Origin: JAEUMD01 sp044222395
GTDB taxonomy: Bacteria; Pseudomonadota; Alphaproteobacteria; Rhizobiales; Hyphomicrobiaceae
NCBI GenBank assembly: GCA_044222395.1
Contig: JBGANK010000011.1
Span: 12,694 to 76,693, forward strand
Direction of reading: 5' to 3'
DNA: 64,000 bases
Each line of letters begins with the position of its first letter. Position 1 is the stretch's first letter. Position numbers and translations under genes: made by a program. Below, piece by piece: positions 36,555 through 47,676 of the stretch. Under the pieces are notes generated by a model. The model saw nothing but the letters and a program-made list of their open reading frames with translations. It was not told the origin of the DNA and made no database searches.

Positions 36555-36740
36555 GGACTGGCATTTGCGCAACTTTGCCAGTATAAGGCCCGCTGAAGCG
36601 TTCCAGGCGTGTTGAGAAAGAACCGCCGAGCGAGTACCAACCGACTGGAATATCAAGAATTATTGCGACGCATCTGGCCCCGGGGCGGCTGTGACCTCAG
36701 CGGGCAGGAAGGTGCGCGTTGCGATCCATGGAGTGCTGCA

Positions 36741-36926
36741 ATGGCCGTTCCGAGAAAGAAAGTGTCGCCTATGAAGCGCGGTCAGCGCCGCGCCCACGAT
36801 GCCCTGGCGAGCCCGACCTATGTTGAGGACAAGGATTCCGGCGAGCGCCGCCGTCCCCACCATATCGACCTGAAGTCCGGCAAGTACCGCGGCCGCCAGA
36901 TTCTGGCCCCGAAATCCGAGGCTTGA
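36741..36926 (+). CDS. rpmF: 50S ribosomal protein L32
   Basis: A 61-aa bL32 protein: MAVPRKKVSPMKRGQRRAHD is the canonical start, and the zinc-free alphaproteobacterial form is seen (no CxxC). It ends with the basic HHIDLKSGKYRGRQIL. In many alphaproteobacteria rpmF follows mtgA, as here (186 bp apart). Confidence 0.97.
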   Translation: MAVPRKKVSPMKRGQRRAHDALASPTYVEDKDSGERRRPHHIDLKSGKYRGRQILAPKSEA

Positions 36927-36980
36927 GGAAACGTCTCTGTCTGTACAACTGTGCCGGTGGCGCCGCTCCGGCGGCTCATG

Positions 36981-37085
36981 CTAGAGCATGATGAGCTGAA
37001 GAGTAAGCGGTTCAGCGTGAAGAACATGCTCAAGACAAACGGACCGAGCGCGTTCGCGATTCTATCAAAAGCGAACAAGCTCTAG
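36981..37085. repeat. Dispersed repeat family B, single copy
   Basis: Starts CTAGAGCATG and ends CAAGCTCTAG, so its termini form inverted ends (CTAGAGC / GCTCTAG). Internally it has CTGAAGAGTAAGCGGTTCAG, AGAACATGCTC, GAGCGCGTTCGCGA and TATCAAAAGCGAACAAG, matching 21809-21967 with few differences. It sits between rpmF and the next small membrane gene. Confidence 0.75.
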
Positions 37086-37233
37086 CGTTCGGCTGGTGCA
37101 GAGCTTTGTTCGGCACGTTGGACGTTAGCCGATGCTTTTGCACGCTTTCGCCCCCGATGCCGGACAGCTGGAGTGGTGAAATCGACACAATCCCGCACTA
37201 GGCGGAGAGATCAGGTCAAAGAGGGGAGATCCC

Positions 37234-37671
37234 ATGTCGCTCAGAGCAATCCCGCTGATGATCATTGCGTTCATTCTCTACAATTTCATCGTGCTGTTCG
37301 GCAGTGCCGAAAGCGCCGATTCGGTTTTGCGCAGTGTCATCTTCTCGGTGCCCTCGATCCGCGCCAATGCGGAAGGCGTGCGCACCATGTGGACGTTCAC
37401 TTGGGGCGACCTCATCCTTCTCATCACCTTCGTCTTGCTGTTCGTCGAAATTCTCAAGGCGACATACACCTCGACCGCCTCGCTGCTTGATCACGGTTTC
37501 TCGATGCTGGTCTTTATCGCCTGCCTGATCGAGTTCCTGCTGGTCGACCGCGCCTTCACCTCGGTGTTCTTCATGATCATGGTCGCGACGCTGATCGATG
37601 TTGTCGCCGGCTACACCATCGGCATCCGCGTCGCCCGCCGCGATATCGGGTTCGGCTCTGCGGATATGTAA
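37234..37671 (+). CDS. Small four-helix inner-membrane protein of unknown function
   Basis: A 145-aa protein with four predicted membrane helices (about 6-24, 58-76, 87-104, 108-130), starting MSLRAIPLMIIAFILYNFIV. The body is highly hydrophobic with short polar loops (GSAESADSVLRSVIFSVPSI). I do not recognise a named family. AGAGGGGAGA upstream is a good ribosome site and a terminator follows, so it looks like a real monocistronic gene. Confidence 0.75.
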   Translation: MSLRAIPLMIIAFILYNFIVLFGSAESADSVLRSVIFSVPSIRANAEGVRTMWTFTWGDLILLITFVLLFVEILKATYTSTASLLDHGFSMLVFIACLIEFLLVDRAFTSVFFMIMVATLIDVVAGYTIGIRVARRDIGFGSADM

Positions 37672-37725
37672 AGCAACCTGCCTGGCGGCGCCCGGGACAC
37701 GGGCGCGCCTGCAATTCTCAAACAC

Positions 37726-37763
37726 GGAACGGGCGGATTGCCGATGCGGCGCCGCCCGTTTTC
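37726..37763 (+). terminator. Intrinsic terminator after the small membrane gene
   Basis: GGAACGGGCGG pairs with CCGCCCGTTTTCC across a 15-nt loop. The GC-rich stem followed by TTTT is a good intrinsic terminator, 55 bp after the stop codon. Confidence 0.7.
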
Positions 37764-37929
37764 CGTTGATCAATTCCGTTAACGACTGGCTTCAAGCGCA
37801 TTAAGACTTTAAGGGTTGTTAGGAATTTGCACGTACTTTTTGACCTTGGATCGTATGCGGCGGAAGCTGGCCGCAGGGTCATGCGCATTGATGTGGGATG
37901 CGTAGAGCGGGATAACTGGAATATCCAGA

Positions 37930-39722
37930 GTGCCAGACAAGCCATTACCCATCGTTCCCGAGCCTCTGCCGGGTTCGCAGGAACAGGTCTTGCAGGAGCC
38001 GGCCGTCGAATCGGAGGCTCTGGATCTCATTGGCATTCTCTCGAGCGTTGAGGAAACGGCCTATATCTGGGACGTCAAGAAGGACCGCATCGAGTGGGAA
38101 AGTAACGCGGTCGAGGTCTTGCGCGTCAAGGGACCGGACGCCATCGCCACCGGCCAAGAGTTCCACAACCTGATAGCAGCGGAGCATATCGGCCGTCGCC
38201 TTGAGGCCATTTCGAATCGGCTCTCCGAGGAAACCGAGCGCGGCGTTCCCTACCGGATCCAGTATCGATTCCAGCCTGGCGGCCGGCGTTCGAGCACCTC
38301 CATCTGGCTGGAGGATCACGGTCGCTTCTGGCCCGGCGACGACGGCAAGCCGCAGTGGGCGCGCGGCGTCGTGCGGGTCATCAATGAATCATACTTCGAG
38401 GATCAGCGGATCCTTTACCACTCCGACCATGACGAACTGACCGGTCAGCTCAACCGCATCCGTCTCACCGAGGCACTCGCTGCCGTCATTGCCCGCTCGA
38501 TGCGCCAGAACAATACATCTGCCTTTCTCGTCATCGCCATCAACAACCTGGCGGTGATCAACGAGACCTTCGGCTTCGATGTCGGCGACGAGGTCATTGC
38601 CGCGGTTGGCAGATTGATCAAGGAGAAGCTGCGCGCCGGCGACACGCTCGGTCGCTATTCCTCCAACAAGTTCGGCGTCGTCCTCAACGATTGCGGAATG
38701 GGTGCGGTCCACATCGCCGCCGACCGCTTCATCAAGGCCGTGCGCAGCGCCTCCGTCCGCACCCCCGCCTGCCCATTGACGGCAACCGTGTCGATCGGCG
38801 GCGTGCTATTGCCGACGCAGGCATCAACCGTGCACCACGCAATGAGCTGCGCATTGCAGGCGCTCGACCGCGCGCGCGCCAAGCGCTCGATTGCTTCATG
38901 GCCTACGAACCGAGCCCGACGCGTGAGACGGTTCGTCAGCGCTCGATCTCGATTGCCGACGAGGTGATTGCCGCACTCGATGATAACCGCATGCGCCTCG
39001 TCCTACAGCCGATCGTATGTGCCAAGACGCATGTGCCCAAGATCTACGAGTGCCTGCTGCGGCTGCATCGTCCAGATGGCAGCATCGTGCCCGCAGGAGA
39101 ATTCATTCCGATTGCCGAGCAGCTCGGTATGGCGCGCCTCATCGACCGCCGCACACTCGACCTGGCGATTGCGCTGCTCCGCAAGAACCCCCACCTGAAC
39201 CTCGCGCTCAACGTTTCCGGTCTCACCTCGGTCGACAAGGACTGGCTTGCCGCCTTGCAGGAGCTGACCGCAGGGGATCGCTCCCTGACGCGGCGCTTGA
39301 CGATCGAGATCACTGAGACGGCGGCCATCGCCGACATCGACCAGACCGCGCACTTCGTCGACTGCCTGAAGGAGATGGGCTGTCAGGTGGCGATCGATGA
39401 TTTCGGCGCCGGCTATACGTCATTCAAGAATCTGAAGCGGCTGGCGGTCGACATGGTCAAGATCGACGGCGCATTCGTCAAGAATCTGCTGGTCGACAGC
39501 TCCGACCAGGTCTTCATCAACACTATGGTCGAGATCGCCGGCACGTTCGACATGAGAACGGTAGCCGAGTGGGTCGGCGACAAGGAGACGGCGCAAAAGC
39601 TGGCCGATGCGGGGATCGACTATCTTCAAGGCTATCTCTATGGCATGCCGATCCAGGTCGAGGATTACGTCGACGAGCCAAATCCGTCACCGCTGCTGCC
39701 CGCGTCGACCAGCAGCACCTGA
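37930..39722 (+). pseudogene. PAS-GGDEF-EAL cyclic-di-GMP protein split by one frameshift
   Basis: The intact protein would be about 597 aa. It has an N-terminal PAS-like sensor (about 30-150, TAYIWDVKKDRIEWESNAVE) and a diguanylate-cyclase fold (about 160-310, HDELTGQLNRIRLTEALA) whose GGDEF is degenerate (GRYSSNKFGVV). A C-terminal EAL phosphodiesterase fold follows (about 330-580). The EAL motif reads ECLLRL, but other metal/catalytic positions are kept (LNVSG, EITETA, DDFGAGYTSF, VKIDG, AEWV). The frame changes by one base between about 38870 and 38889 (ALDRARAKR to DCFMAYEPSP), consistent with loss of one C. No start codon with a ribosome site precedes the EAL half, so as sequenced only the first half would be made. 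It is likely a c-di-GMP-degrading or c-di-GMP-sensing protein when intact. Confidence 0.7.
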
Positions 39723-39962
39723 CGCCGCAGCGATTGCTCACGCTGCCGGCATTTCGTCCCAACCATGATTTGAATTGGATTGCGCTGGGCACCGCAGTTG
39801 GTGTCGGGCGCCCTTGTCGCGACCGCCTCCAGCCACCATCCAGCCGGCCGCCAACCAGAACGTCTGGGCAAACTGTCACGTTCGCTAAGAGAGCGATGTG
39901 CCTGATCGTTTGCCATGACGGTTCGACGCTGGCGTGGTTCACGTCGGTAGCACGCCGTCGGG

Positions 39963-40625
39963 CTACTTCCTGCCGTCCGTCAGCTTCTCGATCTTGTCCT
40001 GCATCGCTGCGAGCTGCGCCTTGAGCTCGGACAGTTCGTCACGCGTTGTCGACTCTGCTGGATGCGCTGCAGCGCTGTTGCCTTGCTGTGGGAGAGAGCC
40101 GGCTGCGTTCTGCCCGGGTTTCTTGCCGATCGACATCGGGCCGAACGGCGACCACATGGACAGCGCCTGCTCGAACATCGCCATGTTCTTGCGGGCCTGC
40201 TCCTGGTAGGCCTCGAACGCAGCCGCCGGATTGCCGATCGCATTTGCGAACTGGGCGCGGAACTTTTCTTGCTCCTTGGCCAGCGTCTCGAGGCTGAACT
40301 GCAGGTAAGGCGGCACCATGCGGCCGATGGAGTCGTCGTAGAAACGGATCAGCTGGCGCAGGAAGGGGATCGGCAGCAGCGTCTGGCCGCCCTCGCGGCT
40401 TTCCTGTTCGACGATGATCTGCGTCAGAACCGAGTGGGTGAGGTCGTCGCCAGACTTGGCATCGTAGACCACGAAATCCCGATCGGACCGCACCATCTGG
40501 GCGAGATCGTCCAGCGTTACATACGTGCTGGTCTCGGTATTGTAGAGCCGCCGGTTCGCGTACTTCTTGATCACGACGGATTCGCGCTTCTCCGGAGCAT
40601 TCTCGGCCTTATTGAGCATGAGCAT
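39963..40625 (-). CDS. phaR: Polyhydroxyalkanoate synthesis regulator PhaR
   Basis: PhaR is a DNA- and granule-binding repressor that adjusts phasin and PHA-synthesis genes. The product has the N-terminal DNA-binding/accumulation domain (VVIKKYANRRLYNTETSTYV, LDDLAQMVRSDRDFVVYDAK) and the PHB_acc repeat (LPIPFLRQLIRFYDDSIGRM). A polar tail ends in a coiled coil (ELSELKAQLAAMQDKIEKL). About 220 aa from ATG 40625; ATG 40619 and a GTG at 40676 are alternatives with no clear ribosome site to decide. It is divergent from phaA-phaB, the classic alphaproteobacterial arrangement. A PHA synthase gene (phaC) is not in the window. Confidence 0.95.
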   Translation of the reverse strand: MLMLNKAENAPEKRESVVIKKYANRRLYNTETSTYVTLDDLAQMVRSDRDFVVYDAKSGDDLTHSVLTQIIVEQESREGGQTLLPIPFLRQLIRFYDDSIGRMVPPYLQFSLETLAKEQEKFRAQFANAIGNPAAAFEAYQEQARKNMAMFEQALSMWSPFGPMSIGKKPGQNAAGSLPQQGNSAAAHPAESTTRDELSELKAQLAAMQDKIEKLTDGRK

Positions 40626-40886
40626 ACCGTAAGTTTTCGCGTGGAAAGGTCCGACATCGGACTTTTCCTTGTGCACCGCGAAATCGTAACATGCACTCTG
40701 CGGCCGTCAAAGCCGTTTTGGCGCGTTTTTCAGCAACTGCCTCCCCCTCATGTCTGAATTGCGATTGCCGAGCCGCTGCTGCTAGTGTGTCGTCGACTGC
40801 CGAGCCGAACCATAACAATCACCGGTTTGCAGACAATTCCGACACCCATCTATTGAACCGACAACCCCCCGAGGAGAGCATTCACC

Positions 40887-42077
<1,191 letters not shown>

Positions 42078-42213
42078 GATTGACGGGAGCGCCGGCCGGC
42101 ATGCCTGACGCGCGGGCCGGCGCTCGACCAACTGTATGGATGACCGACGACCCCCGACCTGCCGCTGCAGCCGCAAGGTGGGCAAACCAGACCAATAAAC
42201 AAGGAGGAAGCCC

Positions 42214-42939
42214 ATGGCACGTGTTGCCATCGTTACCGGAGGAACGCGCGGCATCGGCCACGCCATCTCTGTCGCCCTCAAGCAGAAGGGCTATCGCGTC
42301 GCCGCCAACTATGCCGGCAATGACGCCGCCGCCCAGCAGTTCCAGGCCGAGACGGGCATCCCCGTCTACAAGTGGTCGGTCGCCGACTACGATGCATGCG
42401 TCGCCGGTATCGCCCGCGTCGAGAAGGATCTCGGTCCGGTCTCCGTTCTCGTCAACAACGCCGGCATCACGCGCGATGGCATGTTCCACAAGATGACCAA
42501 GCAGCAGTGGGACGAAGTCATCGGCACCAACCTCAATGGCCTCTTCAACATGACGCGGCCGGTGTGGGAGGGGATGCGGGCGCGCAAGTTCGGCCGCATC
42601 GTCAACATCTCCTCGGTCAACGGCCAGAAGGGGCAGATGGGTCAGGTCAACTATTCGTCGTCCAAGGCCGGCGATATCGGCTTCACCCGCGCTCTCGCGC
42701 AGGAGGGCGCACGCTCCGGCATCACCGTCAACGCGATCTGCCCAGGCTATATCGCTACCGAGATGGTCAAGGCGATCGATCCGGGCGTGCTGGAGAAGGC
42801 GATCCTGCCGCAGATCCCGGTGGGGCGTTTGGGCGAGCCCGAGGAAATTGCCCGCTGCGTGGTGTTCCTCGCCGGCGACGACGCCGGCTTCATCACCGGC
42901 TCGACGATCTCGGCCAACGGCGGTCAGTTCTTCTCTTGA
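42214..42939 (+). CDS. phaB: Acetoacetyl-CoA reductase PhaB
   Basis: An NADPH-dependent SDR that makes (R)-3-hydroxybutyryl-CoA for PHB. The 241-aa product has the nucleotide-binding GGTRGIG near residue 11, NNAGITRDG, and the catalytic Ser/Tyr/Lys (ISSVNGQKGQMGQVNYSSSK). It ends with the substrate-loop and dimer motif TGSTISANGGQF. AAGGAGGA before ATG 42214 is a near-perfect Shine-Dalgarno. It is the second gene of phaAB and is followed by a strong terminator. Confidence 0.97.
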   Translation: MARVAIVTGGTRGIGHAISVALKQKGYRVAANYAGNDAAAQQFQAETGIPVYKWSVADYDACVAGIARVEKDLGPVSVLVNNAGITRDGMFHKMTKQQWDEVIGTNLNGLFNMTRPVWEGMRARKFGRIVNISSVNGQKGQMGQVNYSSSKAGDIGFTRALAQEGARSGITVNAICPGYIATEMVKAIDPGVLEKAILPQIPVGRLGEPEEIARCVVFLAGDDAGFITGSTISANGGQFFS

Positions 42940-42960
42940 TCGGCGGCTACGGCAGCCATG

Positions 42961-43002
42961 AAATGCAACGGGCCGGCAGTGATGCCGGCCCGCTTTGCAT
43001 TT
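42961..43002 (+). terminator. Intrinsic terminator after phaB
   Basis: A long stem: CGGGCCGGCA / TGCCGGCCCG with a GTGA loop, extended by the outer arms AAATGCA / TGCATTT. It lies 22 bp after the phaB stop and also faces the convergent NYN gene, so it can serve both directions. Confidence 0.85.
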
Positions 43003-43042
43003 GAGTCTTGAGAACACCCGTGACCGGCGTGCGCTGCAGCTA

Positions 43043-44874
43043 TCACCGCACGATGCTGCCGCGTCGCACGATGCGCGGGAACTCGTCACCGCTCAGCTCG
43101 TCACTCGATCCGAAGCGCCCGGCAGGCGTCGTCGGCGTACCTTGCTGCGCATTGGCCTGCGGCGTCTGCGCCTGCGCGTTCCACCAGCGCTCCCCGCCCA
43201 GTGCCGCGCCTTCCGTTCCGGTGGCCTGCACTTGCTGATAGACCTGCTGCGTCCGCTCCGGTGCCCGCTGTTGTGGTGCAGGCGTGCCCGCGAACCAAGC
43301 GTCGATCAGGTCGAGTTCGTCTGCCGAAAGCGTCAGACCCTGGCTTCGGCAGCGTGCCACCACGAAGTTGCGGAACCGGCCGGCAAACAGCTTCGACGAA
43401 GCACCTTGATCGAACCACGGATCCGTCTCGCTGATCACATCGAGCACGAAGCGGACGTCGTCGCGCCGCGTATCGACACCGACTTCAGCCGCGCGCCGAG
43501 CGATGTTGGTTAGCGTCTGCTGGCCATTGAGCCCGTTCTCGTTGATCTCCAGTGCCATGACGTCGAATAGCGAGCGGTACTCGGGCGGCGACAGCGGCGG
43601 CGCTTGGCAGCAACGGCACGCTCCGGCGCTCGCGCTGGATGCTGCTGACGCGACTCGCCGGTGGTCTGCGGCACGGGCGGATTGAGATAGGCGGCCGCCT
43701 GCGTCTGCCGCTCGGGCAGCGAATGGGGAATGCCACCGGGCTGCTGCTGCGGGGTCAACGGTTCCGCACGCTTCTCGATCGGCGGCTCCAGTCTCGGCTC
43801 GCGGCGCACCTCGATCTGCTCGCGCTGTTCCACGGCCGGTCGGCGCGTGCGGATCTCAATGCGTGGCGAAGCGGCAGGTTCAGCCCGTGGTACGGCGGTA
43901 GCCTCGAGCCGCGGCTCGATCCTTGCCTCCGGCGTACGCGATTGCATCAGGGCGGGAGTGGGCTCTGCCGGCTGTGCGATCTGCCGGCTGGCATCGAACA
44001 CGAAGTAGGGCGGTTGCTCGTTGAGCGCCAGATCCTCCGGCAGCCCTTTCAGCAGCAGATCGCGGAAGCTTCCGATGCCACCCCATCCGGTGCCAACGGT
44101 ACGCTCGTGACCGATGTTGCGCACCGCGCGATCGGCAAGCGCCTCCAGCGGTACCGGCTGACCAGCAGAACGGACGGCCGTGATCACTTCCTTGATGATG
44201 TCGCGGCGCACCTGATCGAGGTCGGCTGATGCCGGCAAAGCGGCCTGCGCCGAAATCGCCGCGTTGTCCTCCGCCTCGCCGCGCGTACGGCCCTCGAGCA
44301 GCACCGCGATGAGATCTGATTCGCGCACCTCTCCGTCGCTGATCGCCGTATAGGGGGCGGCCGTGTAGTCGTTCGCAAAAATGACCGTGCGCCGGGCGTG
44401 CGCGCGCAGACGGTGCAGGAGCGGCGTGAAGTCCGCATCTCCCGACAGGATGATGAACTCGTCGAAATAGGTGTCGTGGTTGAGGTAATCGCGCACGTCC
44501 ATGACCATTCGGATGTCGGACGAGTTCTTCAGCTGTGCGGTGAGCGGCGGGCAATCGACCACCTCGAACCCGGCGCGCAGGAAGTGATGGCGCACGAACG
44601 GGAACGAGTTCATGTCGGTCGAATTGTCATTCGAATTGCGGCGCGGCACGGGGTTGCCGTAGCAGCGGTTCATGACGATCCGGCGCGGAATGTCGAGATC
44701 GGGGCCGTTCGTCGGCGTGATCAGGCGTCCGCGCACAAGTTCGCCAAGCCACAAGGGCGCGTCCTTGGCAAAGCGCTTGGCCGCCTCCTCACTCTTGCGC
44801 TTGAGCGACAAGTAGATGTTGTCGTAGTCGACGAACACCGTGCTCAAGATCGCGCCCGGCTGCTCACGCTTCAT
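43043..44874 (-). pseudogene. NYN (PIN-like) and LOTUS domain protein with a frameshift near its C-terminus
   Basis: From ATG 44874 the product has an N-terminal NYN/LabA-like PIN-fold nuclease domain (VFVDYDNIYLSLKRKSEEAA; FDEFIILSGDADFTPLLHRL) with the acidic residues of RNA nucleases. An OST-HTH/LOTUS-type domain follows at about 240-310 (IIKEVITAVRSAGQPVPLEA ... PEDLALNEQPPYFVFDA). A Glu/Arg/Pro-rich linker comes next. At about 43595-43610 the protein-like reading moves to a second frame (PPLSPPEYRSLFDVMALEIN...), which ends at 43043. The shift fits loss of one base. The C-terminal segment of about 170 aa contains a conserved-looking ISETDPWFDQGASSKLFAGR motif. The intact protein (about 610 aa) would pair a nuclease with an RNA-binding module. 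Confidence 0.75.
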
Positions 44875-45196
44875 GCTGGATTGCCCCCCGAATTCACCCG
44901 CATCTAAGAAATCCCATCTCAGTTTTCTGCGAGTCGCGTTGGTGCGGCAAGTGAAGCTGGGTGCGCGACGGTGGGGAACGCCCGTTTATCCGCGTTTTCA
45001 ACAGATTGGTTAGGCTCACGAATGGGGAAACGAAGTGGAAAACCTGCGGCTGACGCAACACCTGTGTCGCCTCGGCACCATCTTTTTGAGCACCCACGGC
45101 GCTGCAAGCACGGTGCTTCGTCAGACGGATATGCTCGCGGACGGTGTCCGCGCCGGTTGCGGGTGATGCCTGCGAGCCGCAGATCGAGCGTCCGCA
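44875..45196. other. Intergenic region without supported genes
   Basis: About 320 bp upstream of the NYN-LOTUS gene, between two minus-strand genes. I see no gene, repeat or strong palindrome here. Confidence 0.4.
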
Positions 45197-45640
45197 TCAA
45201 GGCGACCAGCCGATTGGTGCCATAGTAAAGCCAGAAAACTGGAATCCTGGCGCCACGGTGCATCCCACCAGCGTCCAATTTCCCAGGCTCACCGCCTGTT
45301 GCCAGTGCCCGCAGGGCACGATCGCCTGCGGGCGCTCGCCGCCGCCGAGGTCACTGCCCAGCTGCGAGGTGGAAATGCTGCCCCCGTCGGGCTTGGCGAT
45401 GCTGAGCGCCAGCGATGCCCCGGCGTACCAGTGCCAGATCTCGATGGCGTCGATTCGGTGCCATCGCGACACGATTCCCTTCGGCAGCAGGAAGTAGATG
45501 GCCGTCGAGAAGGCCCGCTGACTGTCGGCGACAAGCGCGCCGTCCCGGAATGTCTCGCGGTAAAATCCGCCTTCCGGATGCGGCGCGAGGTCGAGCAGAC
45601 CGACGACTTCGTCAGCCGTCATATCGCGGGGCAAGCGCAT
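45197..45640 (-). CDS. Cupin-fold protein (DUF985 family)
   Basis: A 147-aa single-domain cupin of the DUF985 type: HPEGGFYRETFRD, then RAFSTAIYFLLPKGIVSRWH, WHWYAGASLALSI and GCTVAPGFQFSGFTMA are characteristic. Family structures show a beta-barrel with a possible sugar- or metal-binding pocket, but the function is unknown. ATG 45640 is 2 bp after the gloB stop, so the two genes are almost certainly translated from one mRNA. Confidence 0.9.
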   Translation of the reverse strand: MRLPRDMTADEVVGLLDLAPHPEGGFYRETFRDGALVADSQRAFSTAIYFLLPKGIVSRWHRIDAIEIWHWYAGASLALSIAKPDGGSISTSQLGSDLGGGERPQAIVPCGHWQQAVSLGNWTLVGCTVAPGFQFSGFTMAPIGWSP

Positions 45641-45642
45641 CC

Positions 45643-46413
45643 TCAGCTCCGGTTCTTGCGCTCGCGAATTTCCGCGAATACCTGCCAGTGGGGCGCCCCT
45701 GCCATGTTGAGCCGCTCCTTGATTGTCGAGACGTGTGCTCTGAGGAACGGATTTGTTGCGAGTTCCGCGGCAATCGTGGTGGGCACCGTCGGCTTGCCTT
45801 GAGCCCGCAGCGCCGCCACTTCCGCCACGCGCTGCTGCAACGCCTTGTTGTCGGGCTCGATGGTGAGCGCGAAGCGGCCGTTTGCGGCGGTGTACTCGTG
45901 ACCGCAATAGACCATCGTGTCGCCGGGCAGCGCCGCCAGTTTCAGCAGCGAGGCATACATCATCTCCGGCGTGCCCTCGAAAACGCGCCCGCAGCCCATT
46001 GCAAACAGCGTATCGCCCGCAAACGCGACACGGGATTCGGGGACGTGGAAGGTGATGTGTCCAAGCGTGTGCCCGGGCGTTTCGATCACTTGCACTATGA
46101 ACTTGCCCAGTTCGAATGCGTCGCCTTCGCCGACGGCTTGATCGAGCCCCGGAACCTTCTTCGCCTCTCCTTTCGGTCCAACGACACGGCACCCGGTCGC
46201 CGACTTCAGCTCCAAGATCCCGCCGGTATGGTCATGATGATGATGCGTGACGAGAATGTGTGAAAGCCGCCAACCCTTATCCTTCAGCGCGGCGGCAACG
46301 TCTTCGGCATCGGGCGCATCGATCGACGCCGTCGCTCCGGACACCGGATCGTGGACCAGCACACCATAGTTGTCGTCGAGGCAGGCAAACAGGTGGATGT
46401 CGAGGCTCGCCAT
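45643..46413 (-). CDS. gloB: Hydroxyacylglutathione hydrolase (glyoxalase II)
   Basis: A 256-aa metallo-beta-lactamase-fold enzyme that hydrolyses S-lactoylglutathione in methylglyoxal detoxification. The binuclear metal motif THHHHDHTGG and the downstream ligands in ETPGHTLGH, FAGDTLFAMGCGRVFEG and YCGHEYTAAN are intact. The C-terminal glutathione-binding helices (NPFLRAHVSTIKERL) are present. ATG 46413 gives MASLDIHLFACLDDNYGVLV. It is divergent from a methyltransferase gene, an arrangement conserved in alphaproteobacteria. Confidence 0.95.
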   Translation of the reverse strand: MASLDIHLFACLDDNYGVLVHDPVSGATASIDAPDAEDVAAALKDKGWRLSHILVTHHHHDHTGGILELKSATGCRVVGPKGEAKKVPGLDQAVGEGDAFELGKFIVQVIETPGHTLGHITFHVPESRVAFAGDTLFAMGCGRVFEGTPEMMYASLLKLAALPGDTMVYCGHEYTAANGRFALTIEPDNKALQQRVAEVAALRAQGKPTVPTTIAAELATNPFLRAHVSTIKERLNMAGAPHWQVFAEIRERKNRS

Positions 46414-46691
46414 GTCGTCCTTCCGCGGATTTTGCTTCAGTGTCAGCGTCCGCAATCAGCTTGGCCATTGCTGCTGCAACGTAGGTGTTCTGGCGCATCG
46501 GTGCCGTCCTGTCGACCCCGTCCCGAAAGTCTCCATATCGCGCCAGACGGACTGCCACAGGTCGCGCTTCCGCCATGCTGGCGCATCGGCTGCAGTCTCG
46601 ACTTGTTCCCGCCGCGCCTCATTAAGCCTTGAATCACGTGCAACGGCACCTAGGCTTGCGCGCAGCACAAAAATTCAATTGAGTGCAGCGC

Positions 46692-47408
46692 ATGCACCAT
46701 GACGTCATCGAGATTCGAGATTTCTACGCGACCCCTCTCGGGCATGTCGTGCGCAGAACGCTTATGGGGCACATTCGTCGCCGTTGGGCTTCCGTCAAGG
46801 GTGAAAGCCTGGTGGGACTGGGGTTTGCGACACCTTACCTGGCGGGCATGAGACGCGAGGCGAGCCGCGTCGCTGCATTGATGCCGGCCGCGCAGGGCGC
46901 GCTTGTGTGGCCCCGCGACGGCGGCGTGCTGACCGCACTGACCGAGGACGACAGGCTGCCCTTGCCGGATGCCTGCGTTGACAAGCTGCTCGCGGTCCAC
47001 TGTCTCGAGCGAGCCGAGCGCGTGCGCCCTCTGCTGCGCGAGATGTGGCGCGTGCTGGCGCCTCAGGGCAGCCTGATCGTCATCGTCCCCAATCGTCGTG
47101 GCGTGTGGGCGCGCCTCGACACTACGCCGTTCGGCCAGGGTCAGCCCTACAGCCGCCGTCAGCTCGAGCGGCTGCTGGAACAATCGCTTCTCACTCCCGT
47201 CGACTGGACGTCGGCGCTCTTCGTGCCACCATTCGACCGGCGCCTGCTGATCCGCTCCGCGCGCGTCGTCGAGCGCGTCGGCCGTCGCGTGTCGCCGGGT
47301 TTTGCCGGCGTCGTCATCGTCGAGGCGAAGAAGGATGTGGTGGCGTTGATCGGCAAAGTGGCCCGCGCACCCGTCATCGGTGATCTGGTCGCGGCACCGC
47401 GCCGTTGA
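46692..47408 (+). CDS. Class I SAM-dependent methyltransferase
   Basis: A 238-aa protein with a Methyltransf_11-like fold: a start similar to HDVIEIRDFYATPLGHVVRR, a SAM-site region around LVGLGFATPYLAG, DRLPLPDACVDKLLAVHCLE, and REMWRVLAPQGSLIVIVPNR. The substrate is unknown. Homologues sit head to head with gloB in many Hyphomicrobiales, as here. A GTG at 46683 is an alternative start. Confidence 0.88.
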   Translation: MHHDVIEIRDFYATPLGHVVRRTLMGHIRRRWASVKGESLVGLGFATPYLAGMRREASRVAALMPAAQGALVWPRDGGVLTALTEDDRLPLPDACVDKLLAVHCLERAERVRPLLREMWRVLAPQGSLIVIVPNRRGVWARLDTTPFGQGQPYSRRQLERLLEQSLLTPVDWTSALFVPPFDRRLLIRSARVVERVGRRVSPGFAGVVIVEAKKDVVALIGKVARAPVIGDLVAAPRR

Positions 47409-47676
47409 GGATTGGCTGCCGAAGGGTGATGCGTCTCCAACGATCGGGCGCAGGTTTCCGGCATGGCGCATCGTCGAATTCACGTTGCGGTGCGAAGGTT
47501 CCCCGTGGTCTGCGTGCGTCAGGAGCCCCCCGGACATTGGCGCAGGAAGGCCACAGTTTGGGGCAAGGGTGTCGAAAAGTGCCTTGCCAAACTTGTAAGG
47601 TTGCCACCGGCCCGGCTATTTGATCCTCAGGCAAAGGCGCGACTACTGCGCCGCGACGACACCTCGAGGGATCCGC

